Source: VFZP01 sp043730365 (GTDB lineage: Bacteria; Acidobacteriota; Terriglobia; Bryobacterales; Bryobacteraceae). Taken from it: 44,669 nt of DNA. Positions 23,701-32,029 of the stretch are shown here, piece by piece. The stretch lies in NCBI GenBank assembly GCA_043730365.1, contig JAYTKJ010000169.1, positions 1 through 44,669 on the forward strand, read 5' to 3'. The position numbers were made by a program, and so were the translations under genes. How positions within the stretch are numbered: position 1 is the stretch's first letter; each line of letters opens with the position of its first letter. Under the pieces are notes generated by a model. The model made no database searches, had not been told where the DNA came from, and worked only from the letters and a program-made list of their open reading frames with translations.

Positions 23701-24170
23701 AGGATCACCAGGCTGGCGAAGTTACGGTTGACCGTGGGCAGCTCAACCACGCGAGTTTGATCGATGGTGGATCCAAGCGAGGCATCGTCGGTCTTCAGTT
23801 CAACGCCAGTGGCCTGGACCTCCACCCGGTCGGTGATCGCACCCACCTCGATCCGCACATTGACGCGCGCCTTCTGCTGGTACTCGACGTGAACGCCCGT
23901 CTTGACTTGGGACTTGAAGCCTTCCATCGCGACCGTGACAGTGTAGTCGCCGATTTCAATCAGCGGAAAGGAATAGTTGCCGCTGGAGTCAGTCGTCGCC
24001 GTGCGCCTTTCGCCCGTCTGCACGCGGAGGAGTGTAACCTTTGCGCCGGGCACAATGGCGTCGCTGGTATCCGAGACGGTTCCCAGCACTTCGGTCGATG
24101 TTGTTTGCGACACCAGGGGAGCCAAGCATAGGCAAATGCCAGTGGCTATCCGCGAAAGAGACTTTCTCAT
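20724..24170 (-). CDS. TonB-dependent receptor, Oar-like, with carboxypeptidase-regulatory domain
   Basis: Outer-membrane protein of about 1148 residues. The ATG at 24170 has a GAGGAGG ribosome site; the frame runs further upstream but lacks signal features. Residues 1-22 are a signal peptide (MRKSLSRIATGICLCLAPLV). A carboxypeptidase-regulatory-like domain follows at about 26-110 (VLGTVSDTSDAIVPGAKVTL), then a plug domain (VVELPTVNRNFASLVILTPG) and a long beta barrel ending in Phe (LFQFGLKLYF). This is the Oar-like architecture abundant in Acidobacteriota and thought to import large or poorly defined ligands. The CBM9-like gene follows in the same operon. Its leader and signal peptide nearly match those of the TPR gene at 24876-27545. 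Confidence 0.93.
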   Translation of the reverse strand: MRKSLSRIATGICLCLAPLVSQTTSTEVLGTVSDTSDAIVPGAKVTLLRVQTGERRTATTDSSGNYSFPLIEIGDYTVTVAMEGFKSQVKTGVHVEYQQKARVNVRIEVGAITDRVEVQATGVELKTDDASLGSTIDQTRVVELPTVNRNFASLVILTPGVQFGTRMGLSPLSTAGSFFPGATQISANGQRDANQRVTLDGVIASEPLVNTVYFNPSIDAIEEVKVQTGSYSAEYGMNNGANIQIALKSGTNQLHGAFFEFMRNDAADARDYFLNFQLPAGSAQQSKNRLRRNQFGTWLAGPVMLPFYKGKDKTFWSFNFEGTRETQESVQQGFWFPAAFRNGDFSALLTPLIRNGVPVRAPTIVYDPLTGEPFRDAAGNISNIVPPSRINKNAQNFINKYLPLPLFAPEDVLDVNVIRTVPNILYQNQYFARIDHQFSGKDKIFGRFATMHGDYRINDINPNFPSTQRIQNYNVAFQYLHTFSATTLNEFRVGFNKVNNDQTSLRSNTDFDPDTLGLGQFRVAVANNRKFRPDETGIPPTGIIGSDGGARFDLNGIYQFSENLSFMRNSHNFKTGFEYLRYGLDRAAANVPLGNLSCCPGGYNLAGFLQGYPSASSSAEGLTWTAPRQNRFGAYFQDEWRATRKLTVNMGIRWDFFQVPHDVNKKWRSLRLDILSKASDGRMLPTVIPGPNEDFDAYRTDNRYFMPRVGIAYRFTDKWVLRAGGGWFANVQQMNNMTILDLQPPYSGTFGFNQVDQAALTIPISYGGRDYTATTRRFTPGQPVLTLDNPFPGQGTAAARTNVLAFTPDNKNSSVVQWSADIQRELLWKTIVTVGYVGSKTSHLDNTIGNFNSPALPSTNTDFNSRRPWQAYISQGEGDQARLLGNIRYLDSFGNASYHALQVQAQKRYSGGFTAGLAYTFGKAIGEGYGRNDPAGNVNPTYQDPNNRRQNRGRYGFDVTHNVVINYVWEVPIFRNSKGLTRAVLGGWQTSGIATFRTGFPFALGGGNLNTNSGSYPDRVADGRLFGEASRQKWFDFTAFRRTECNIQNHPELCHYGNAATDVLITPGLKSFDISMGKNWAFKPLGERGKLQFRAEGFNIFNTPQFGVPNGLGYATNDSIIPDAPRVGEVRGLRQPMRLFQFGLKLYF

Positions 24171-24212
24171 AAACCATGCCTCCTCGAGACGGATTTGCAG
24201 ATCCGTTCGCCA

Positions 24213-24225
24213 GCAAGTATACACC
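24213..24225 (-). promoter_or_regulatory. Shared upstream motif GGTGTATACTTGC (TonB receptor)
   Basis: Lies 43-55 bp upstream of the receptor start. The same motif with one base changed lies 44-56 bp upstream of the TPR gene start. TATACT within it is a good -10 match, so it may be a common promoter core. Confidence 0.45.
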
Positions 24226-24436
24226 TCCATGCGGGGGCGGAAGGGGCTGCACCGCAATTTTACGAGTGCAGCGAAACTGCGGACTCTCCGATGCGTTAGC
24301 AGGCAAGCCCCATCAAAGCTATCCATTTGGTGAGCCTTGGCGGTGCGCCGCGGCAGATCTCCTTTGTTTCCAAAGGCGGCCAGTCCTCGCGACATGGCCC
24401 ACCACCTGCAATAGGGTATGGCACAGGAGAAAACCA

Positions 24437-24874
24437 ATGAGAAGCTCAATTCTGATCCTCGCCGCCGCCCTCGTCGCCGCCTATGCTCCCCGGGCACATG
24501 CCCAGGCCGCGCTGCCCACCAGACTGGTGATCACTGTGCCATTTGCCTTTAACCATTCCGGCAATCCCATGCCCGCCGGCCGCTATGAAGTGGCTTCGGG
24601 TGTCGGAGGCAGCTTGTGGATCAAGACCGGAGGGAAAACAGCGATCTCCTTGTTCCGCTCCCGCACGGTGGAGCCCGACGCCAAGGGCCGGCTGCGGTTT
24701 GACTGCTACGGCGAAACCAACAAGTGCTTCTTGCGCCAAGTGATCGCACCCGGTTCGGATGTGGCACTGACGTTCTCGGTAAGCAAGGAAGAGAAAGAAT
24801 ATATGCACGCCGAGGAGCCGCGGGTGGCGTACGTGTTCGTCGAATCGGCCGCCTCCGCGTCGTCCGCTGAATGA
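24437..24874 (+). CDS. Small exported protein of unknown function
   Basis: A 145-residue protein with a clear signal peptide (SSILILAAALVAAYAPRAHA, cleaved near residue 23) and a mature part of about 122 residues with a beta-rich pattern: LPTRLVITVPFAFNHSGNPM, PAGRYEVASGVGG, and two Cys residues (DCYGETNKCFLRQ) that could form a disulfide. No known family is recognised; similar small exported proteins with VPFAF and PAGRYEV are common in Acidobacteriota. The ATG at 24437 follows a CAGGAGA ribosome site. It is divergent from the TonB receptor and convergent with the TPR gene, whose stop is one base away. Confidence 0.8.
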   Translation: MRSSILILAAALVAAYAPRAHAQAALPTRLVITVPFAFNHSGNPMPAGRYEVASGVGGSLWIKTGGKTAISLFRSRTVEPDAKGRLRFDCYGETNKCFLRQVIAPGSDVALTFSVSKEEKEYMHAEEPRVAYVFVESAASASSAE

Positions 24875-24875
24875 C

Positions 24876-27545
24876 TCACTGGGGTGGCTGCTGCCGAGGC
24901 AATTTGAGCTTGGGCAGCCGCGGCAACCGGATGCCCGGCCGAGGCTTGTCCTCCCCTTCCTTCCGCTCGCTTCCTGGCTGCCGTTGCCCTTCGCCCGCCA
25001 GCCGCGATAGCGCCAGACGGGCCTCGGCACCGGGACCCGCCGCCCGCCCCTGGTCAACGTCGTAGTCGCCCCCGCCCCCGGCCCGCGTAGGCGCCACACG
25101 AGTTGGCGCCACCGCCCACTCAAGAGCCAGTTCATATTGCTGCTTGGCCTCGGCCCGTTCGCCGCGCCGCTCCAGCGCATGGCCGAGCCCGACGTGAGCC
25201 TCCGCCGCCATCGTGGCTGCGTTGCTGGGCCATAACACCGCGCCGTCCTTCTTGAAACCGGGCTGGCCTGGTCTCTCACGCTGCGGATCCGGCAGCAGGC
25301 TGTTCCACATCATCATGCCTCGGTCACCCTTATCGATCCGCAAGGCATGCGCAACGGCGCCGCGATAGATGCCGGTAGAGAACTCATCCGTACCGCGCGC
25401 CGCCAGTTGAAAGCGAAGCTGCAACACCAGAGCCAGGCTGGTAGGTGAGCGGGTGACCCCCGCTGAAGCTTCCGATTCATCCAGGCCCAGCCGCGCTTCT
25501 TCCAGAGCCAGCGCCGTCATCCAGTACAGCGCCGCCTCCGGCTTCTGCCCACGCTCTCGCGCTATGACGGCGCGATAGGCGGGGACACGCGCGTCGGCCG
25601 GGTCTGCCTGCTGCGCCTCGGCCAGCGCGGTCTCGGCGGCGGCCCAATCGGCGCGCAGAATCAGCCGCCAAGCCTTGCGCAGCTTGGGGCCGGCAGTCGT
25701 CTGGATCAGATTGCGCGCCACAAAGTTTGCGTCGTCCTCGGCGTCAAACTGGCGGGTGAAGCGATAGTGTTTGGCCAAGGCGTCCCAGGCGAGGCCGGAC
25801 TTCGGAAACTGACGCACGGCTTGTTGCAAGGTAGCGAGCGCCTGCTCCGGATGGTTATTGTGAAAGTCCACGCGGGCGCTCAGAATCGGGGCCTCCGGCG
25901 TGCCCTGGGCGAGGCGAATGGCCGTCCGGATCGTGGCCATCGCGGTCTGGTTGAACCCATAGCCCGCCTGATCGAACCCGCCGGCGCGATTCAATTCGTC
26001 CAGCGAGGGCCGTCGATAGGTGGTTTCCGTCACTTCCGAATTGCCTTCGGTGTAGGTGCGGGAACCGAGCACGGTGTTGGTTCGTAAATGAGACGCGGCG
26101 ATGAAAGCGCGATCGCGCTTGGCCACCAAATACTCGGCCTTCAGTCGCAGCGCCAGCGGATCGTTAGGCGCCAGCGCGGCAGCGCGGTCTACCAGCGGCT
26201 CAGCCTCCGAGTACCGGCCGAGTTTATCGAGCACCAGCGATTTTGCCACCAAAGCCTGAGGATGCTGGGGACTCAGGGCCAGGGCGCGGTCCGCTATCAC
26301 CAGCGCGCTCCGCAGGTCGCGCCCCGCATCGAAGGCCATGCGATAGTGGACACTCTCCATCTGGCGCTCGACGCTCTCGCTCCGGGTGGCAAAGTCAGAT
26401 TCGGCCACCAGATATCGCACCAGGTTCACAGCGGTGTCGACGGCGCGCGGATTGGCGCGCAATGCATCTACGAATTCGGTGAGCCGGTCAACATAGGTCT
26501 CGTCATAAAGAATCCGTTGCGCGTTGGTGGCCCGCTGCACCACCATCGCCTTGGCGATCAGGCGATCCAGCGGTTCACCTGCGCGCGCGCCCTGTTCCAG
26601 CGCGGCGAGGGCCTGCGCGGGGGTGGCCGTGGGCCGGGCGATCGCCTGCTCCAGTTGCGCGCGGCCCCGCTGCGCCAGCGCCGGATCAAGCTTCTGCACG
26701 CGGGCCAGATCAGCGCGGGCCCGCTTCTCGTCGCCCATTTGCGCGGCGGCGATCCCACGGTTCAGCCAACCCCCCGCCGCCAGGGGGCGATTTTCCAGCG
26801 CGAAGGTGTAGTTGCGTCGCGCCGATTGCCAGCGCCCCAGCGCCATGAACTCGCCCGATAGCTTCAGAAACCAGTCTGGGTTACTAACATCGCCCTCTTT
26901 GAGAATCGCGATCAGTGCCTCGCCGTGACGATTCTGGCCGATGAGGTTTTGCTGCCGGGCTTGACGATAAGCGGCCAGTTCGGGCCGGGCCATTTGCACG
27001 CCGGCAAAGCGCTGCCCGGCTTCAAGCAGGAGCTTCGGAATCGGCGGCCCTTCACGCGCGCCGCGGCCGCCGCTCTCTCGGGTCACCGCGTAGACTCTGG
27101 CCACGTCCCGCCAGATGAAGTTGGCGTAGGCGGGCGGGTACTCGGTCTGGTTGTTGATCTTAGGCTGACCTTCCAATCGCAGTGGCTGCCCGGGCGGGCG
27201 GATGCTGAACGCGTGCTGCTCGGTGACGAGGCCGCCCATCAACTCAGCGGCGAAGAGCCATAGATCCGCCTCGGCGCTGCTGGGCTGCAGCTTGGTGCAG
27301 TGTTCCAGCACGCGCACCGCTTCGGGAAATCGCTCCCCCAGCGTGAGCGCCACGCCATAGGCCACCAACTGGTGAAAGTCATTCGGCTGTGCTGCCAGCT
27401 TGGCTTGCGCCTCGGTCCAACGGCCTTGTTGCAAATCCTCCAGCGCACCCGTGTAGTTGGCGGGCACCTTGCCGGCGAATTGCGAAAACAGCGGAGCCAC
27501 GCCAAGGCAAGTAGTAGCTGCTATGCGCGCCAAAGAGTTTCTCAT
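24876..27545 (-). CDS. Exported tetratricopeptide-repeat protein
   Basis: Large helical scaffold of about 889 residues. The ATG at 27545 is chosen over one four codons upstream because a GGGGGTGG site is well spaced before it. Residues 1-22 form a signal peptide (MRNSLARIAATTCLGVAPLF) strikingly like that of the TonB receptor. TPR-like repeats run through much of the rest, for example ALEDLQQGRWTEAQAKLAAQ, SARRNYTFALENRPLAAGGW, ALALSPQHPQALVAKSLVLD and SGLAWDALAKHYRFTRQFDA. A Pro/Gly/Arg-rich disordered tail follows (after about 820). It probably organises protein complexes in the periplasm, but no partner is named by the sequence. Its 3' end nearly touches the convergent small exported gene. 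Confidence 0.85.
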   Translation of the reverse strand: MRNSLARIAATTCLGVAPLFSQFAGKVPANYTGALEDLQQGRWTEAQAKLAAQPNDFHQLVAYGVALTLGERFPEAVRVLEHCTKLQPSSAEADLWLFAAELMGGLVTEQHAFSIRPPGQPLRLEGQPKINNQTEYPPAYANFIWRDVARVYAVTRESGGRGAREGPPIPKLLLEAGQRFAGVQMARPELAAYRQARQQNLIGQNRHGEALIAILKEGDVSNPDWFLKLSGEFMALGRWQSARRNYTFALENRPLAAGGWLNRGIAAAQMGDEKRARADLARVQKLDPALAQRGRAQLEQAIARPTATPAQALAALEQGARAGEPLDRLIAKAMVVQRATNAQRILYDETYVDRLTEFVDALRANPRAVDTAVNLVRYLVAESDFATRSESVERQMESVHYRMAFDAGRDLRSALVIADRALALSPQHPQALVAKSLVLDKLGRYSEAEPLVDRAAALAPNDPLALRLKAEYLVAKRDRAFIAASHLRTNTVLGSRTYTEGNSEVTETTYRRPSLDELNRAGGFDQAGYGFNQTAMATIRTAIRLAQGTPEAPILSARVDFHNNHPEQALATLQQAVRQFPKSGLAWDALAKHYRFTRQFDAEDDANFVARNLIQTTAGPKLRKAWRLILRADWAAAETALAEAQQADPADARVPAYRAVIARERGQKPEAALYWMTALALEEARLGLDESEASAGVTRSPTSLALVLQLRFQLAARGTDEFSTGIYRGAVAHALRIDKGDRGMMMWNSLLPDPQRERPGQPGFKKDGAVLWPSNAATMAAEAHVGLGHALERRGERAEAKQQYELALEWAVAPTRVAPTRAGGGGDYDVDQGRAAGPGAEARLALSRLAGEGQRQPGSERKEGEDKPRPGIRLPRLPKLKLPRQQPPQ

Positions 27546-27588
27546 TTGATGTGCCACCCCCTGATGGTAGATCGCAGGTCCCTAACCG

Positions 27589-27601
27589 GCAAGCATACAC
27601 C
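27589..27601 (-). promoter_or_regulatory. Shared upstream motif GGTGTATGCTTGC (TPR gene)
   Basis: Counterpart of the motif at 24213-24225, at almost the same distance (44-56 bp) from its start codon. TATGCT would be the -10. The conserved spacing, motif and signal peptide suggest a copied leader region or a common regulon. Confidence 0.45.
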
Positions 27602-27686
27602 TGATTCAGGGAAGCGGGATGACATTACTTGGGAACTGAAGGGCCACTTCTCAACAGGTGGCAGGCCATGAGTGAGAATAGTCCCG

Positions 27687-28640
27687 ATGAAGATTGTGTT
27701 GGCATCTTTCGCATATGGGCTCGTGGCGTTCGGTCAATCGGCGAACTTCGATGAACTCGCCAAGCTGTTCCACGTCGATACTCAGCAGCCGCAAGACGCC
27801 AAGCTGTCGGCAGCCGCGGGCCGCCAAGGCGTGCGGATTTTCGACTTTTCGTTTGCAAGCCCGGTGTCGGGCCGGGCCCCCGGAGTGTTGGTCATACCCG
27901 ATCGCCCTGGCCGGTTTCCGGCGCTTTTGTTCGGGCACTGGATGATGGCCGGATCGCCGATGCGGAATCACACCGAGTTTTCTGAAGAAGCCATCGTGTA
28001 CGCTCGCGCGGGAGCGGTTTGCCTGCTTTTGGACACGCCGTTGGTGCGCCCGGGCGTGGTCGAGGATCCCGATTGGACGCACGGCCAAGAACCGAATGCC
28101 GCCTTGCAGATGACTCGCGAATGGCGAAAAGCTCTCGACATCCTGCTGCTCCGAAAAGATGTGGACCCTCAGCGCGTGGCCTACGTCGGGCATAGCTTCA
28201 GTGCCGGGGTGGGAGCCAGGCTCGCCGGTGTCGAGAAGCGCATCCAGTCCTTCGTGCTGATGGCGAACACTTACGCTTCGCGCGACTACATCCACGACGA
28301 TCAGGACGCCGGGATTACAGCGATGAGGAACAAAATGGGGGAGGCGGCAATTGAAAGCTATTTCCGCAAATTTCCTTGGGAGGAACTAGCCGTGTTTGTG
28401 AGCCACGCCGCGCCAAGCGCCGTCTTCCTCCAAAACGGCCGCGCCGATAAAGAGCTGCCCGAGAGGGTTGTGAGAAAGAGCCTCTCTTATTTCAATGGGC
28501 CCAAACAGATCGAATTCTATGATGCCGGACACGAACTGAACTCGGCTGCCCGGCTGGACCGCGCTAAATGGCTGCGGGGTAGGCTCAAGCTGAAAGGGCT
28601 GGATTGGCAGGCGCTTCGGGCAATCGAGCAGCTTCGCTAA
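27687..28640 (+). CDS. Exported alpha/beta hydrolase
   Basis: A 317-residue hydrolase with a short signal peptide (MKIVLASFAYGLVAFGQ). The catalytic triad can be assigned: Ser170 in YVGHSFSAG, a GxSxS variant of the usual GxSxG elbow; Asp254 in NGRADKELP; and His282 in DAGHELN. The strand before the nucleophile and the ALLFGHWMM oxyanion region fit the abhydrolase fold of the acetyl-xylan esterase or dienelactone hydrolase type, but the substrate is not predictable. ATG 27687 is chosen over GTG 27672 because it gives a clean signal peptide. The YncE/phosphoesterase gene follows 24 bp after its stop. Confidence 0.85.
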   Translation: MKIVLASFAYGLVAFGQSANFDELAKLFHVDTQQPQDAKLSAAAGRQGVRIFDFSFASPVSGRAPGVLVIPDRPGRFPALLFGHWMMAGSPMRNHTEFSEEAIVYARAGAVCLLLDTPLVRPGVVEDPDWTHGQEPNAALQMTREWRKALDILLLRKDVDPQRVAYVGHSFSAGVGARLAGVEKRIQSFVLMANTYASRDYIHDDQDAGITAMRNKMGEAAIESYFRKFPWEELAVFVSHAAPSAVFLQNGRADKELPERVVRKSLSYFNGPKQIEFYDAGHELNSAARLDRAKWLRGRLKLKGLDWQALRAIEQLR

Positions 28641-28664
28641 AGGGCCGTACAATGTAGTTTCCAT

Positions 28665-31349
28665 ATGACGAGGCTGCTGGTTCTTGCCTGCTGCACTGCT
28701 CTGGCGGCCGACTATCGTCCTCCCGCCGAAAATCGCCCGGCGGTGGTGCGTCCAGGTGCGGCCAGTATTCTTCCCGGCGGCCGCGTGATTGCGCCGGTGG
28801 GCAAGCACTACAAGACGGGGCCTGGTCCATTTGGCCTGGCGCTGAACCTGAAGGGCACCATCGCCGTGACGGCCGACGGCGGGCCTAATCGCTACTCGCT
28901 CACCGTCGTCTCGTCGGCTAAGGATGGCTGGCATACCGAGCATCTGATCGCGCCGAAAAGCAAGGAAGAAGAAGCGGACGACAACGATCGGGACTGGCGC
29001 AGCGTCTTCATGGGGCTGGCGTTTGAAGACGACAACGATGTCTTTGCTTCAGAAGGCGAATCGGGCAAGGTGCGGCTGGTGGATGCGCGCAGCGGCAAGC
29101 GCAAGCAGACCTACGATCTCAACCAGGGCGAGTTTCGCGATAGCTATTCGGGTGACCTTGCCTACCACGCTGCGTCGAAACGGCTTTACGTTCTCGATCA
29201 AGCCAACTTCCGGCTGGTGATCATCGACACGGCGGCGAAGCGCGTTGTCTCCAGCGTGCGTGTGGGGCGGCTGCCGTTTTCGCTGGCGCTCGCGCCCGGC
29301 GGCAAGCGCCTGTATGTGGCACACATTGGGATGTTCGAATACAAGGCGATCCCAGGCGCCGATGCCAAGAATGTGCGCGGCACCGGTCTGCCTTTCCCTG
29401 CGTTTGGATTTCCTTCGCCGGAAGCGCGCGATGGTGTTCGGCGCACCACGGGGCAGGGCACTGAAGTGGAGGTGCCGGGGCTGGGCGATGCGAACGTGGC
29501 CGAGGCAAATTCGGTGGCGGTGGTGGATGTCTCAACGCCTGCCAAGCCCGAGGTGGTCAAGTACATTCACATCGGGCAGCCGTTTGGTGGACGCATCTCT
29601 GGCGGCAGCAGCCCGTCGGGAATCTTCGCCACCGCCGATCGGGTTTTTGTTTCGAATGGGCACAATGACTCGGTGTCGATTCTCGATGCCGCTTCGCTTG
29701 AAGTGATCGCCGAAGTGCCGATGCGGATTGCCGGGCTGGAGGCATATCGCGGATTCCTGCCGATCGGCCTGCATTACGACGCGGCATCCAAGTGGCTGCT
29801 GGTGGCGTGCGCGGGCATCAACGCGATTGCGGTGATCGATGTGGAACAGCGCAAGGTGCTAGGTCTGATTCCCACTGCCTGGTTCCCCACGCGGGTGACG
29901 GTGAAGGACGGCACAGTGTGGGTGAGTTGCGCCAAGGGGTTTGGCACGGGTCCGAATGCGTCGCGCACCGGCCCGATTCCCGGCAGCTTCGGCGGGGAGC
30001 GGCGGCAGGGCGCGCTGGCCCGCTTTGCGCTGCCCGATGCCGGCGAGTTGGCGCGGCTAACCGGCACGGTCTTCGGAGCCAATGGCTTTGGCGCGCGTCC
30101 GAATACGCCGCCGCCGGCGCTGCCCGCCGGCGCGATCGAGCACGTAGTGATTATTCTCAAAGAGAACCGTACGTTCGACGAAGTGTTTGGCGATATCGAG
30201 ACGGCGTCCAACGGCGCGGTGGCGGGCTTGCCGGTGCTGGCGCGCTACGGACGCTTCGGCGTGGTGAACAACCGGCGCGGCGAATTTCAACAGCGGCTGG
30301 GACTCCGTAACATCAGCGTGACGCCGAATCATCACGCGCTGGCGCAGCGCTTTGCTTTCTCCGATAACTTTTACGCGGACTCGGAGGTAAGTGTGGACGG
30401 CCATCATTGGATTGTGGGTTCTTATCCGAATGCGTGGACGGAGTCGACGTTGATGGCGGCCTACGGTGGGCAGAAGAAATTTAGGCTTCCGACGGCGGCG
30501 CCCGGGAGGCTCCTGTTTGCGGAGAGCAACTCGTCGGTGCATCCGGAAGAACAGCTTGAGGCGGGCGCGCTATGGCATCATCTGGATCGGCACGGTGTGA
30601 GCTTCCGCAATTTCGGCGAAGGCTATGAGCTGGCGGGTGTGGATGAGGGCACGGGGCTCAAGCCGACGGGCGCGCGATACCTGACTAACGTGCCAATGCC
30701 GGATCCGCTGTTCCGCAACTCTTCGCGCCAGTATCCGAACTACAACATGAACATCCCGGATCAGTTTCGCGCCAGCCAATTCATCAAGGAGATTAACGAG
30801 CTGTATGTGAAGCCGGGCAAGCCGCTGCCGCGCCTGCTGTTCATCCATCTGCCCAACGATCACACGGCGAAGCCGCGCCCCGAAGACGGCTATCCTTTCT
30901 CGGCGAGCTTTGTGGCGGATAACGACTATGCGCTAGGGCGGATTGTCGAGTATCTGTCGCACTCGGCGTGGTGGCCGAAGATGGCGATCCTGGTGACGGA
31001 GGACGATGCGCAGGGCGGTGTGGATCATATCGACTCGCATCGGACGGTGCTCATGGCGATCAGCCCCTACGCCAGGCGTAACTACGTGTCGCATGTGAAC
31101 TCGAGTTTTCCGGGTCTGCTCAAGACCGTGTTCAAGCTACTGCAAATGCCGCCGCTCAATCTCTACGACGCTACGGCGGCGGATCTGCTTGATTGCTTCC
31201 AATCGACCGCGGATCTGACGCCGTACAAAGTGGTGCCGGTGCCGGTGGAGATTTTCGAGCCGGAGAAGGCGAAGGAGCCGCTGGATCCGGAGCCGGGGCC
31301 GCGCATGGATGACCCCCGGGTGTTGCGCGAGCAGCATCGGCAGCCGTAA
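28665..31349 (+). CDS. YncE-like beta-propeller/phosphoesterase fusion protein
   Basis: An exported 894-residue protein with two parts. Residues about 40-470 form a seven-bladed YncE/NHL-like propeller (RLVIIDTAAKRVVSSVRVGR, VSILDAASLEVIAEVPMRI). Residues about 490-850 are a phosphoesterase domain of the phospholipase-C/acid phosphatase type, with the signature VIILKENRTFDEVFGDIE, then VDGHHWI, IHLPNDHT and VTEDDAQGGVDHIDSHR. This fusion is seen often in Acidobacteriota and Bacteroidota and is annotated as a bifunctional YncE/alkaline phosphatase family protein. The first 15 residues are hydrophobic (TRLLVLACCTALAA), so it is secreted; a lipoprotein signal is possible but weak. It follows the hydrolase and ends before the antitoxin region. 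A TACAAT lies 11 bases before the start. Confidence 0.9.
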   Translation: MTRLLVLACCTALAADYRPPAENRPAVVRPGAASILPGGRVIAPVGKHYKTGPGPFGLALNLKGTIAVTADGGPNRYSLTVVSSAKDGWHTEHLIAPKSKEEEADDNDRDWRSVFMGLAFEDDNDVFASEGESGKVRLVDARSGKRKQTYDLNQGEFRDSYSGDLAYHAASKRLYVLDQANFRLVIIDTAAKRVVSSVRVGRLPFSLALAPGGKRLYVAHIGMFEYKAIPGADAKNVRGTGLPFPAFGFPSPEARDGVRRTTGQGTEVEVPGLGDANVAEANSVAVVDVSTPAKPEVVKYIHIGQPFGGRISGGSSPSGIFATADRVFVSNGHNDSVSILDAASLEVIAEVPMRIAGLEAYRGFLPIGLHYDAASKWLLVACAGINAIAVIDVEQRKVLGLIPTAWFPTRVTVKDGTVWVSCAKGFGTGPNASRTGPIPGSFGGERRQGALARFALPDAGELARLTGTVFGANGFGARPNTPPPALPAGAIEHVVIILKENRTFDEVFGDIETASNGAVAGLPVLARYGRFGVVNNRRGEFQQRLGLRNISVTPNHHALAQRFAFSDNFYADSEVSVDGHHWIVGSYPNAWTESTLMAAYGGQKKFRLPTAAPGRLLFAESNSSVHPEEQLEAGALWHHLDRHGVSFRNFGEGYELAGVDEGTGLKPTGARYLTNVPMPDPLFRNSSRQYPNYNMNIPDQFRASQFIKEINELYVKPGKPLPRLLFIHLPNDHTAKPRPEDGYPFSASFVADNDYALGRIVEYLSHSAWWPKMAILVTEDDAQGGVDHIDSHRTVLMAISPYARRNYVSHVNSSFPGLLKTVFKLLQMPPLNLYDATAADLLDCFQSTADLTPYKVVPVPVEIFEPEKAKEPLDPEPGPRMDDPRVLREQHRQP

Positions 31350-31418
31350 TGACGGTGGCGCCAATCGCGACTGCTCGCGGACAGCATTCCATTGCCAGTG
31401 GGCAGCAGCGGCCCTTGG

Positions 31419-31671
31419 TCATTTGGGATGCGGAAAAATATTGAGAATGATGTAGGCGTCGCCAACAATTTGGAAGAGGAAGCGCCAATCCTGGTTGACG
31501 CGAGCTTGCCAGGCGGTCGTTGGTTTCATCGATCTTCTTGGCGCGCAAGGACGGATAGCGCAGATTCTGGAGTAGGAGGAGCGATTGCTTGTCAAAAGCC
31601 TAAGCCTGCTGGATTTCTTTGGGTGCCTTGCTGTAGCTTCGGTCGAATTGCGCGGTACGGAGGAGCCTCAT
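31419..31671 (-). pseudogene. Decayed ParE/RelE-family toxin
   Basis: Reading minus from an ATG that overlaps the antitoxin stop (ATGA), the frame gives MRLLRTAQFDRSYSKAPKEI, then a TAG stop at 31600-31602, then FDKQSLLLLQNLRYPSLRAK. One extra C near 31530 shifts the frame to WQARVNQDWRFLFQIVGDAY followed by IILNIFPHPK and a stop at 31419. Joined together this is a complete 83-residue ParE/RelE-type toxin with its typical RVNxDWR core and C-terminal IFPHPK. Two independent lesions make it inactive, while the antitoxin gene is intact. Confidence 0.8.
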
Positions 31672-31988
31672 CGGACTGGGTGCTTAACTTTTTTAGCCTT
31701 CAGCTTCTTGGCTTCCCTGTGCAGTGAGGCGATGAACTCCTCGTGCGTGTCAAAAGGCCCGTGCACCCGGCCGTGCCTGACGTCATCAAGGCCTTCGGCG
31801 AGGCGGGCGTCGACGATCCGGCGCTGCTCAGGCGTGTACTCGTCATCGGCAGACCGAGGTTTCGGGAACATGGTGATGATCCCACCAGAGACTTTGATCT
31901 CCACTTCGTCGCCGATCTTAATTCCAGCCTTGCGCCGCACGCTCGGCGGAAAGAGGTCACGGGTTTTTTCGTTGCCAACGATGGTCAT
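31668..31988 (-). CDS. AbrB/MazE-like antitoxin
   Basis: A 106-residue antitoxin. The N-terminal swapped-hairpin DNA-binding domain is MTIVGNEKTRDLFPPSVRRK followed by AGIKIGDEVEIKVSGGIITM, which is AbrB/SpoVT-like. The C-terminal half is acidic then basic (TPEQRRIVDARLAEGLDDVR, GRVHGPFDTHEEFIASL), a typical toxin-wrapping tail. The ATG at 31988 is chosen because the AbrB fold starts there; an upstream ATG at 32021 adds unrelated residues. Its stop overlaps the dead ParE/RelE toxin start by four bases. It may now act only as an orphan DNA-binding protein. Confidence 0.88.
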   Translation of the reverse strand: MTIVGNEKTRDLFPPSVRRKAGIKIGDEVEIKVSGGIITMFPKPRSADDEYTPEQRRIVDARLAEGLDDVRHGRVHGPFDTHEEFIASLHREAKKLKAKKVKHPVR

Positions 31989-32029
31989 AGAACACAGAGT
32001 TAGCGATTGCACCTGAAGCATAGCATCTC

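Noticed and set aside
26088..26861. Plus-strand open frame of 257 codons
   Set aside because: Antisense to the TPR gene; Arg/Gly/His-rich, no domain pattern.
28665..28730. Lipoprotein signal in the YncE/phosphoesterase fusion
   Set aside because: A VLAC sequence is present, but only seven or eight residues precede the Cys, which is too short for a lipoprotein signal peptide; kept only as a possibility.
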